64,000 nt of DNA from Meconema thalassinum (Eukaryota > Arthropoda > Insecta > Orthoptera > Tettigoniidae): positions 791,616,979 to 791,680,978 of the forward strand of contig OX336389.2 in assembly GCA_946902985.2 (NCBI GenBank), written 5' to 3'. Positions 22,066-31,844 of the stretch are shown piece by piece. Both the position numbers and the translations under genes were made by a program. The notes under the pieces are model-generated. The model was given only the letters and a program-made list of their open reading frames with translations. It had not been told where the DNA came from and searched no databases. The first letter of the stretch is position 1, and the number at the start of each line of letters is the position of its first letter.

Positions 22066-22443
22066 ATGGTGAAACAAAGATATATGTTTGAAAATACTAA
22101 GAATAAGGTCCTGTCATTGTCAAAGCATGGGCTTAAGGCATTAGTGGACAAGCCCTTGCGAAATAAAAAAAATAAAAATTAACGTCTTGACCATAAAGTC
22201 CTTCGAGCAGCACAGAGACGTGTTATTCCATAACGTCGGCGACAGGGTTCAAAACAAGGGCGAGTGATACCCGTCCCCAAACGAGCGGGATTTTTACCTG
22301 CTTTATTTGCCGGTCTGGCTGCTCTGGGTTCACTTTTGGATGGTGCTAGTGCGGTGGCGAAAACCATTACAGCTGCACAGCAGGGCAAGCAACAACTAAA
22401 AGAAAGTCAGCGACACCATGAAACAATGGAGGGGATTGTATAG
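22066..22443 (+). pseudogene. pX-like minor virion protein (disrupted)
   Basis: One reading frame runs from ATG 22066 to TAG 22441-22443 but is broken by in-frame TAA codons at 22180-22182 and 22231-22233. The protein has a very basic N-terminal part, then a hydrophobic glycine/alanine-rich segment (FLPALFAGLAALGSL), then an amphipathic, Gln-rich tail (AAQQGKQQLKESQRHHETM). This layout matches the small membrane-active or core-associated proteins (PX/pVI-pX type) beside the protease in Polintons and adintoviruses. In such viruses they help penetration or core packing. The assignment rests on layout and position. Confidence 0.55.
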
Positions 22444-22547
22444 GGGCTAGAATTTCCAATTTAAAGCCAGCCTTTACCAACAAGGATTTGGGATTTCACC
22501 ATCTCGAAATATATATATATATATTTTAATCTCAGCCATAGCAAGAC

Positions 22548-22917
22548 ATGCCCCAACATTCAACAAGTGGAAAGCTATGCCAAACAAGTAAGGTTTCTCA
22601 TTTTCGAGGTGTATTTATGCGGAACCAATTACCGCCACGACCCTGGAAATAGGAATGTGCCATTCTAAATTTGGATGATCACCGAGGACCAGGAACGCAT
22701 TATGTAGCTTATGTCAAAGAGGGATCTACCATATGGTACTTTGACAGTTTTGGGAAATTGCCCCCGCCCATGGAACTAGTGACCTGTTTTGGAAACAGGA
22801 CCAAGATATATTATAATGTGAAACGTGAGCAAACGTTTAACAGCCAAAAGTGTGGACGATTGTGTTAATTTTTTATATAAGACGCAGCATAAAAAACGTA
22901 GACAGTATGTCGGCTGA
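22548..22917 (+). pseudogene. PRO: Adenain-type cysteine maturation protease (disrupted)
   Basis: The catalytic pattern of adenovirus/Ulp1-like proteases is visible: His in GPGTHYVAYVKE (near 22690), Asp in WYFDSFGKLPPP (near 22745), then Gln...Cys in FNSQKCGRLC (near 22835-22865). The upstream part FRGVFMRNQLPPRPW is also family-like. Lesions: in-frame TAG at 22650-22652 and a frameshift at about 22866, after which the expected tail continues in another frame to TGA 22915-22917. In related elements the enzyme trims capsid and core precursors during assembly. The 3' end overlaps the next gene's start (22907). Confidence 0.8.
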
Positions 22918-23627
22918 AAGTAAAACGTTTACACTGCATGGACGTGGACCTGAAGTCAGCCTAGACTTTTACCCGCCTAACGAATTGAGTGTAAGACCGT
23001 GTGGTTTGGGACTTGTTTCTCTTGAAACATACAATAGAATATACAACATACGTGAAAATGTGAACAACAAGTTTTACTATGAAGATTCTGTGCTCACTAA
23101 GAACTCTGGTGGATATATGATAAATGATATTTATGAACACATTTATGGGGTGTTGATCAATCAATATGGTTTAAAGTCATTTCTCGATGGAACGCACAAT
23201 TTTGAACTTATAGGAAATGCCAACACTCATCGCTGCAGTACTTGCTCCACGTTTAAGATTGACTTAAAACACACCCCGATTCCAGTGGTACATTACTAGG
23301 ATTTAAACCACGCGTGATGGAGCCCAACAAAAACATGAATAAGACAATGGAGTAAAATTGATTGAGGACCATCATGTCTCGGTGACGTGTAATATTATTA
23401 GCCAAGTGTACACCAATCAAGAACCATCGCATTCGCTTTATGACTTTATTGTGACATCGCCCAATGACTATATTATTCGTGAAGACCCTCCAGTGGTGCT
23501 TTTTCATTCTGTGGCTGTTGATGGTATTAGTAATATAACATTAAGATTGATCAATATAGATCAACAACTCATTCAACTACATTCTACCACACCTGTCACT
23601 TACAAGTTGGTGCTAAAGCCACTATGA
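22907..23627 (+). pseudogene. Penton-type minor capsid protein, single jelly-roll (disrupted)
   Basis: ATG at 22907 opens 130 codons (to 23299) beginning MSAESKTFTLHGRG, with YPPNELSV, LGLVSLETYNRIYNI and NKFYYED. These are hallmarks of the Polinton minor capsid protein that forms capsid vertices. The frame then breaks near 23300-23357. The C-terminal half resumes at about 23358-23627 (EDHHVSVTCNIISQVYTNQE and VDGISNITLRLINIDQQ). The family is about 230-260 residues long, which the two parts together fit. It lies between the protease and the major capsid gene, the usual Polinton order. Confidence 0.75.
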
Positions 23628-24903
23628 AGTTGGTGTACAAAGCAACACCGTCTAGGAATGGTGTTAGTTGTTTGCCACGTGAATACACGTTAACATCTAA
23701 GGACAAGCAGATTGCACAGCATAAGGGTTACCACGTCAACCCCCATGATGAATTCTATCCAAGAGGTAGCGAACCACATCGAGGAGCAACAAGGGGTGGT
23801 AAGAATTGATCCCATTCCTATCAAGCCCAAACGCCTGGACTCAATAACAATGATGAAATTCAATTTGTTGTCAACAACCAAGATATTTACACCCTACCGC
23901 ATGAAAGTATCATTCATATTGAAGGCCGGCTTACCAAAACCGATGGCTCTACACCCACCACATTCAAGGTAGCCAAACTTGCTTTTGCCTTTCTGTTTTC
24001 TGAGGTGCGCTGTGTCATTAACGATATTGTGGTGGATAGCACTCGAAATGTGTGTATTTCCAGTGTCATGAAGCTATACCCCTCTTATAGTGAGGAAGAA
24101 GGTAAAACACTTTGCATGGCAGGTTGGTGTCCTGACTCGACCAATGACTGGATGGTACACACCGATGGCACCTTAACTGGATATTTACCTCTTAAACTGA
24201 TTTTAGGCTATGCCGAAGATCACCAGCGCATTGTGGTCAACGCAAGGCAAGTGCTTTATTTAGTGAGAGACAGGAGTGATAATAATGCACTCAAGGGAGC
24301 CGACAGTGCATGCTATACTTGACAATAGCAAAAAAACTAGATATACTCATGATTGTAAGAAATATGTCTCTACCCATGAAATTTAGAAGCTGGGCACTAC
24401 ATGAGTACCCGCTATTGCCCACCACCAACACACACAGTTGGTCTGTAAAAACAGCCCGCTATACAGAGAGACCTCTCTACATGATCGTGGGTTTTCAAAC
24501 GAATCGCAAGTATCAACAAACCATAGATGCCACGCAATTTGATCACCAGCAAATGAGAAATGCATGTCTTTTACTCAACGAAGCTGTGTTCCCCTATGAA
24601 TGACTGGATTTGGATTCTCGAAAAATAAGTTTGGTCCCCTGTACGACTTCTAAATTTACATGGTCGTATTATCAAAAAGAGAACAGCACCATCCTGCCAC
24701 CCCAAGCGTTTAAGGAAAGGGCACCACTCATTTTCTTTGACTGTTCTTACTTGGAAGAGTCTGTGAAGCCACCCTATATTGACATTCGACTTGATTTTGA
24801 AACGCATGACAATGTACCAGCCAATACCACGGCCTACTGTTTGTTTATTCATCACAAATATGACAACTATTATCCACTGTCCAACCAGGTAACGAGTGTA
24901 TAA
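23624..24903 (+). pseudogene. MCP: Polinton major capsid protein, double jelly-roll (disrupted)
   Basis: Family blocks occur in order but in shifting frames: the strand block around 23840-23920 (FVVNNQDIYTLPHESIIHIE), CVINDIVVDSTRNVCISSVM at 24008-24070, AGWCPDSTNDW near 24120, PLKLILGYAEDHQRIVVNAR near 24190-24245, LHEYPLLPTTNTHSWSVKTA near 24400, and the C-terminal PPYIDIRLDFETHDNVPANT near 24770-24830. The gene ends at TAA 24901-24903. Lesions include frameshifts near 23.84 and 24.3 kb and an in-frame TGA at 24601-24603. The protein forms the trimeric hexons of the capsid in related viruses. The true start is unclear; the segment 23624-23810 may be N-terminal or a separate small gene. Confidence 0.82.
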
Positions 24904-24936
24904 ATAAGAGGTCAACCCTTGTCAAGCAGCTCAGTC

Positions 24937-25335
24937 ATGATTTGCTTTAAAGCCTCAAGAGGTGTCACACCCATGAATTTCAACTGTGAGGAACAACGTT
25001 TCAAGACGTTTGCAACGTGGCCGGTGCCTTTCATAAACCTTCAAGCCTTGGCACCCGCTAGTTTCTATTATTTAAAAACAAGAGATGAAGTGAAATGTGC
25101 CTTTTGTGCCATCACCATAGACCAATGGGAAGAGAGCGATGAACCCATGCAGGAACATCAGCGCTGATCACCCGCCTGCCCCTATCTGTGCAGAATGGAG
25201 GTGGGAAATATACCCTGTCATTCAAGCTACCCCTCACTAGTGCCTCTGAGTGATGGAAAAAGCAAGTTACGATACGTGAGGACCCTATGGTGTCCAAGGT
25301 GCTTCGGTGAGCAGCTCACCGTCAAAAACGCCTAG
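24937..25335 (+). pseudogene. BIR-domain protein, IAP-like, carried by the Polinton (one nonsense codon)
   Basis: One reading frame from ATG 24937 to TAG 25333-25335 (133 codons) contains a single baculovirus IAP repeat: RFKTFATWPVPF at residues 21-32, ALAPASFYYLKTRDEVKCAF at 37-56, then QWEESDEPMQEHQR. Zinc ligands are C54, C57, H74 and C81. The only lesion is TGA at 25165-25167, exactly where most BIR domains have Trp (EHxRW), so it is probably TGG to TGA. No RING finger follows; the tail has only a CPRC pair. BIR proteins block caspases or other death signals, so this may have been an anti-death accessory gene. It lies between the major capsid gene and the conserved unknown gene. AATAAA at 25457-25462 could end the transcript. 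Confidence 0.8.
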
Positions 25336-25456
25336 TTTAGAGACATTGGGACATCATCACTGTCATGGACGTTAAAAACACAAAAGACTGTATTGTTTTA
25401 TGAGTTGGTATCGTCCCTATCCCAAAATGACAAAAGCATGTAAGACGTGATATTAC

Positions 25457-25462
25457 AATAAA
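25457..25462 (+). promoter_or_regulatory. Candidate poly(A) signal after the BIR gene
   Basis: AATAAA 122 bp after the BIR stop codon, in an AT-rich stretch with a second AATAAA-like word nearby. Confidence 0.35.
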
Positions 25463-25646
25463 ATGATGTAATAAAAAATATATTTTGTGGTTCTTGTTAT
25501 TCTTATTATTATTTTTCATGTCCCCTGTCCTACCCTAACCTCAATTTTTTTAAAACTAGCATGGCATGTAAGTCAATGCCATGGGCATATCCTAGTGGTC
25601 GATTGTCAGTCAGTCGTCAGTTGAACTTGTCCAGGCAAGCGTCAAC

Positions 25647-26245
25647 ATGTTGCGCACACTCATTGTGGATTGCCAAGGGTTTAAAATTGGTGACAACAAA
25701 TTTTAATTTAAACAAGTGGCCATTATCGATTGTACCACCTTTTGGATATCACAAGCTACGCATTTGGTATTTAAACCGCCCCATGCTTTTTATTTGTTGT
25801 GTGAAAAAGACCGGAAACAAAACCAGTGGATTGAAAATCATAGGCAACTAGACCGGAATCAAGGAACCATTTCCTATAAATATTTGAATGTGGTCATGAA
25901 TGCGCAATATGGTATTTGTGAAAGGTAATGAAAAACGCGAATGGTTGCAACCATTTTTGGCGCCTTACTGTCTATGTATCGACCTCATGGACTTGGGCTG
26001 CCCCTCATTGCAAACCCTTATGGATCGCTGTCCCTGTGGCAACATTACCCATACAGCCCCTAGCTAAGGTGTTGCATCTCTTTCATTGGTTAACCACCAA
26101 TGCCTGCTGGGAGTTGTTAAATAAAATTAAAACGCAAGATTTATCTGTGAATGACGCCAGTGAGATTTCTACAAGCGACGTGTTAACATCTACAGAACGT
26201 GATACCATGGAGAAAAGGAATGCTACAGAAGAGTGCTATGAATGA
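25647..26245 (+). pseudogene. Conserved Polinton protein of unknown function (disrupted)
   Basis: ATG 25647 begins MLRTLIVDCQGFKIGDNKF. An in-frame TAA follows at about 25704. The frame continues as VAIIDCTTFWISQATHLVFK and FYLLCEKDRKQNQWIE to TAA 25926-25928. It shifts to EKREWLQPFLAPYC and DLMDLGCPSLQTLM, then shifts again to the end near 26245. The order IVDxQGF - FKPP - EKDRKQ - WL - CP(S)L recurs in insect Polinton-like proteins to my recollection. The spaced acidic and Cys/His residues could suggest a nuclease, but I cannot show this. AATAAA at 26344-26349 is a candidate poly(A) signal. Confidence 0.55.
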
Positions 26246-26343
26246 AAGTTGATGATGCGAGGACATAAACTTTGAGGAATTGAGGTTTGAGGAATTGGGA
26301 TTCGTTTATATTGTATTCTTTTGTAAATCCCCTATGGCTATGA

Positions 26344-26349
26344 AATAAA
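26344..26349 (+). promoter_or_regulatory. Candidate poly(A) signal at the end of the + strand virion block
   Basis: AATAAA about 100 bp after the last + strand Polinton gene, followed by CAGTGCACGATGTTTTTTTT, a plausible GU/U-rich downstream element. Confidence 0.4.
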
Positions 26350-26389
26350 AACAAGGTTTGCCAGTGCACGATGTTTTTTTTAAATCTTG

Positions 26390-27439
26390 AAAACTCATGA
26401 TGTGGATTGGCTGAGTTTTCATTTTCACATTTTCACACATTGCAATTTGCCATTTCCAATTTACAGTTTAAAAAAAAAGGCAGTTTGAAGTTTTGCGTTT
26501 TTGATGATATGGATTTTCCATTTTGTTGTTTGCACTTTTTAAAAATGTCCGTTTGAAGTTTTTGAATTTTCATCTTTCACACGTGGGGTATTTCCATTTT
26601 GCACTTTTTTAAAATAACAGTTTTACGTTTTCGAATTTTGATGATATGGAAACATGGATTTTCCATTTTGCTGTTTACACATTTTTTATTTTTGGAGTAT
26701 GTTGAAAGTTCATTTTTGTCAATGATGTTGATGTAAGTGCTTGACCATGTGATGATGCAGTGTGTTTATGGGTTTGCGGAAACTTGGAGGTCTACGACTA
26801 CTGCAGGTAAGACTGTTCGACAAAAATAATGTCTATTTACCGCTGCATTTCAAAGAAAACAAAACTTTTGACAAAACAAAATAACTAATTACCATTTGCA
26901 TATAAGTGTTGATTTCCACCTCCCCACCCACCCTAGCTCACCGTGTTTGCTCTCTTCATACATACACACCAGCTTTCTGTCTACGCATACTTTCACACAA
27001 CCATACCTGTCTTTGGGAATAAACACAACCACTTTATTTATTCCCAAAAGCACATTCTCGACATGCACACTCATCCCAAAATAACTTTTTTGTTATAAAT
27101 TTAAGATTTTACCATTACAAAAAATACTAGTCATTTAAGTTACTAAAAAATTACTCATTTCATATTCCCAAAAAACATCAACTTTGTACAGCTTAAAAAA
27201 TTAAACTATTTACCATTACGCATTTTCAAATTCCCAACCCAATCAAAACATTGAAAAAAATAGGAATGCACTGGGCTTTTAAAGAGCAAAAGGCCTAAGT
27301 GGGTTGCCACTAGTGACACAAAAAGTACTATTTACAAAATCCACTATTTACAATGGCAGAAACCAATATTTACTAAATACAAAAATACTAACTCTACGAG
27401 TTACAAAAAGCCATGTCCCTAAATGAACTAACAGAAAAA
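26390..27439. other. Polinton intergenic region between convergent genes, with degenerate AT-rich repeats
   Basis: From 26390 to about 26720, roughly three diverged copies (spacing about 110-130 bp) share GATATGGATTTTCCATTTTG and TTGAAGTTTT-type words. From 27090 to 27430 the DNA is A-rich with repeated ATTTACCATTAC and TTCCCAA words. No gene found. The region separates the + strand virion block from the - strand polymerase. Confidence 0.55.
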
Positions 27440-28971
27440 TCACACCTCCTCCTCCTTGCGGTCATAACCCCAGGGCAGGCTGGTAAGCAGGTCATCAGCC
27501 CACACAAGTTTGTTATCCATTGAGGCGAGGGTGCGTTTTCTCTGTTCCACAATATACAAATGATGGTTGCTGGATTGTATCCAGCACTGTCTATGGGACA
27601 TAGTTTTGCCAGTGCGTAAAACCGCTTGGTAGTCGTCTACACGTAGCGATTTTTCCACTGCCCTACCTACACCTTTTGATCTTTTGGCTTCCTTACAGTC
27701 CAGGGTGCGAGAAGCATCCGTTTTGGACGCCAAACCTACGAATTCCGTCATGACAGAATCACCGCATTCATCTTTTAAAACGCCCATTTCCTTCTTGTTT
27801 TTATGGGCAGCTGAAACTGTTGTCAGCGCTATACGAAGAGGTGTCGATCAAGTCACTATGTTGCCCGATGACGTCATAGAGGTTGCAGTGGCAAATGTGG
27901 TAAATAAAAGAGTCCGTATCCATATACAAAAGAGAGACGTCCTTAAAATGTTGTTTAGCAAACTCGTAGTGGAATCGACACATGACCGATTTGGAAAAGT
28001 CAAAAATGACTTGTCCAAAGTATGCTATGCTATCTTGCCATGACCTTATCCATGGTCACACTGGTCTTACTCAATTCAATAGTGGCCCAATCCTCATCGA
28101 TAATGTTGATCGATTTAAAATTTGGCTTGGCAGTGTACCGCTGGGCACCCCACCGCCTGTCCCAGACATTAACCAAATTAATGTCACGGTATTTGCGGAC
28201 ATTTTCCATAGACTTGCCATAGACGCAGTTCTTCATTAATTTAAAAAAATCAAACTGCTATGTTGCCATTTGTCTGTGCTCTGTGTTGAGCCACATCAAT
28301 GGCTCGAACCATGCTTTTTGAGTAAAGGAAATACCTCAATTAATTTTGTTCAACACTAAGCCGTGGGCTAGACGTTGCACCAACATTTGGATATGTAGCT
28401 CATACCGATTTTTGATGTAATGTGTGCCCATAAGTTTTTCAATTTTCACTTTTCGGTCAGGGGGAAACATTTGCTCTAGGCAGAATGGGAAATCGGCATG
28501 TTTATCATACAAGGATGAGGGATATTCAATACCCACTTCTAACACATATCCACAGCTTGTTTCTTAGCTGGCCTTGTTGACATCAAATTCTGACACTTGT
28601 TTCTCTGGCAGCCAAGCAAACTCCCCATAGGGTAGAGGCTGGCTCATGGCGTAGCCGTACAAATTATTCACGTCATAGTACATTAAGTACGAATCTGGTT
28701 TTTCTTGTGAATAAGAGGACATGTAGGCATTGTTCGCTTCGGCATGCCGCTGGTTAAGCGACACAAAGCCAGCGCGAATGCCCTATTCAAAGAATAAGAC
28801 CATGTCTACATCTGTCAGTAAATTCAATTCCACTTCAGTGTATTTCAAAGCTGCATCAAACGAGAGCCCAGGACTCCTATAATAGTAAGCTGGGCCGAGA
28901 CCATAAATGTGCTGACACAACTCACGGAATTTTAGAAGCGCATCTGTCAGCAGCAATACATCGAGTTTTAG

Positions 28972-28979
28972 GTAATGGA
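28972..28979. repeat. hAT target-site duplication, left copy
   Basis: GTAATGGA, identical to 31837-31844. It derives from the polymerase codons around IHYL. Confidence 0.9.
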
Positions 28980-31836
28980 TAGAGGTGTTAGAAAGTGTTG
29001 TTATTTTTTGAAGATTTGTTGATGTAAAATTCAAAAGGTGGTGTTTTGTGTTTTTATTATTTTTTCGGGGGATGACATGTTAAAATTTGGAAAGCGATAA
29101 GGTTTGTACAATAAGTGCATTTAAAAATATAAACAATTAATAAATCAAAGTAAAAAACAAAACAGCAGGGTAAAACGTTAAACATGGCTATGGAAGAATG
29201 AGATAATACTTATATGGAAGTCACATTTTTATTTTACATTCACCATCTCGAAACACATTCAGTGAATACCTTTTTCAGTTTTATCCAAATACTGCGGTGA
29301 AATCACTGGAAGTAGATCATGGTTAAAGTCTCAGCATTTGCAGCTGTCAATTTTCGCCTCCTATCACTTACTATGAGACTGTATTTCGAAAATGACCTTT
29401 CAGAATCCACATTTGAACAAGGATACCACACACACTTTAATGCAGCTGTTGCGTAGTCTCGGTGAGCTGAACGTAATCCCATGAGGATCTCTGGAACATT
29501 CACATTATCTTCATGACGCAGTTGGTTCTTGATTGCAGTCAGGTAAATGCTGTGAGCCTCTAAAAACTGTTGAGACTCCATCTTCGTAAGAAATGGGGCA
29601 TTCTTCTTAAATTGGAGCAGTTCTGTGGGAGATACGTTCTTAGGTGCATGCCGAGGATCGAACAATGACCCGATGGCTTCTACAGTCTTCCTGGCTGGAT
29701 CTGTGGTCCTTAAAGTCCTGACTTTCACTAGAGCTGACTGGGCAACACACGTAAGCTTGGACTTAACCTTTATCTGCATCTTTTGAGGAAGCTGTTCCAA
29801 GTTCTGGAGGATCGTATGATTGAACATTCCACCATCGCCTAATAGCTTGAGCTTTACCTCAAGGTCATCTAGCTTCCCAGCCAGTAAGTGAATTGTTGGG
29901 TACTTAGATCCCTCCAAGAAATTAAGCAAGTCCATAAGAGAGGCACCAACAACGGAAACATACAATGCTTGTAATTGTATAAATTGTATTGTTGAAGTCG
30001 ATGCTTGTTGGAAAAATTTGACCCCAGAATTTGAATCTTCCAATGTTTTGAAAAATTCTACCAGATCTTCCACATGCGTGGCCATATACATTGCAGCCTT
30101 AAACCATGAATTCCATCTTGTACATATAGGCATTGGGAAAGCTAGAATTTCATTCTCTTTTTCTGTGTTTTCATATTTCTCCCTTAGAAATGCAACGTAA
30201 TTGCTTTTTCTTTTTCGCGTATTTAAAAAGGCATTCTTTGTCTTTACTATAGACATGTTCAATTCGTCCAGCTCGTTTTCAAATACGCAGCCGATAAGAT
30301 TGACTTTATGAGCCCAGCACTGGACATGACTTAATTCTTCAATCAATCCTTGAAGAGTAGTTACACATTTTGTCATGTAGCGTGCTGAGTCCGTAACTAC
30401 TGCCACTACACGCTCCCGTTCAATTTCATAGGAATTCAAGGTGTCTAATATCGCATTGGAGCAATTTACGCTATTGGCAGGATCTAGAACAACAGAGGCA
30501 GCCAGATGGGTGTTCATTTCAGTTGATGGTACTGATGGACGGAAAAGAATGTTGAAAACACACCTACCATTCTTGTCAGCTGTTTCGTCACATAGCAGAA
30601 ACACGTCTTTGTTTTTTATATCTTCCCTAATTTCTTACCTCCTTCCTTCGCCAATCATGGGGATGTATTTCTGACGAATCTGATTTGCTGATGGTAAATC
30701 TCCACTTCCGCGAACGTACTTATTAAACCAAGTACGGATAGCAGGATTGTCTAGTTTCTCTACTGGTATATTAGCTTTCACAAACGCAGTAGTAGTGTCC
30801 AAAATAAACTCTTCTTTCATATCCTTCACACGACTAGCATTTGATAATGTTTCTTTCAAGGTGGCCACTCTAGGAACACTAAATTCAAGACACGAATTTT
30901 CTCGGCATTTTGAATGCTTCTCCGATTTGCAATGTTTGTCTAATGCATCTTTCCTGTGATAATCTAACCGACAATCACAATATTTGCACATAAGAATGCC
31001 ACAAGAAATTATAAATCCTTCATTCTTATATTCTTTAAGTCTGTCTGTGGCAGAAACAGCTACCTTCGGCATTTTTAAACTCAACTGAGCGATGCCCAGT
31101 AACAAACACTGTTATCACACGGTTGACTGTAGTCACACGCCAGTATAAATTCGTAACCACACGCAAAATTTATTTCTGAATTCGTGTCATAATATTTAAA
31201 TTAGGTCGCATCTCATCTTCCTGTACTGCTAAGTTCGGAACTAATACGACGAACAAGTGGTCGCCAACTGATTCACGCAAATAACACACTAGCTTCGATG
31301 ATAACGCACAATTTGCGCACTTTTTTATTAAATTATATAGAATTCTCTACTATAATTTACACTCGCTACCGATGTAACAGGAGGCAAACGTAGTTTACAT
31401 TATGAACAACTATCACATAACCTTTTGGAGGTAGTCGGCCAAACTATTCACGCCGCGATATATCAGCTGTGTACCACAGCGCTAAAACCCAACGAGTAAC
31501 GAGAATATCGACAGTATATCGTAATATGACGTATATCGTAGTATTACCCCTCGCGAAACTATACAATCGATCATTCTCTCGAATTGAACACCAACCAAAT
31601 TCGATTATCGGCTTGTGGACAAAAATGTTCGGATTGGTGTGGGGAAAAAATATGAAAATTTGTTTTTATTTCGCAGATTGCGGTATTTGTGGTGTTATTC
31701 ACAAAATTCGCGTTATTTCGCGATTTAATTTCACTCCTGGGCGGCACGAAACATGTAAATACGTGAAAATAAAACATCCTAACCTCTAAATATGACTTTC
31801 CGTTTTATCGCGAATTAACAAAAACTAACACCTCTA
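28980..31836 (-). mobile_element. hAT DNA transposon inserted in the Polinton polymerase
   Basis: The 2,857-bp element begins TAGAGGTGTTAG (28980-28991) and ends CTAACACCTCTA (31825-31836), a perfect 12-bp inverted repeat. It is flanked by the 8-bp duplication GTAATGGA, the length typical of hAT. It encodes one transposase on the minus strand. About 320 bp of left and 760 bp of right non-coding DNA surround the gene. Confidence 0.95.
29303..31072 (-). pseudogene. hAT-family transposase with N-terminal zinc finger (one nonsense codon)
   Basis: A single frame of about 590 codons from ATG 31072 to the stop at 29303. Residues 29-53 form a C2H2/BED-like finger (CKYC, then H47 and H53). The middle holds FLLCDETADKNG, VVAVVTDSARYMTKC and CWAHKVNLIG, typical of the RNase-H-like core of the CGGBP1-like hAT group. 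The C-terminus is the hAT dimerisation region (WYPCSNVDSERSFSKYSLIV, then RRRKLTAANAETLTM). The only visible lesion is an in-frame TAA at 30637-30635. It cuts and pastes the element when intact. Confidence 0.9.
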
Positions 31837-31844
31837 GTAATGGA
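31837..31844. repeat. hAT target-site duplication, right copy
   Basis: GTAATGGA directly after the right terminus, matching 28972-28979. Confidence 0.9.
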
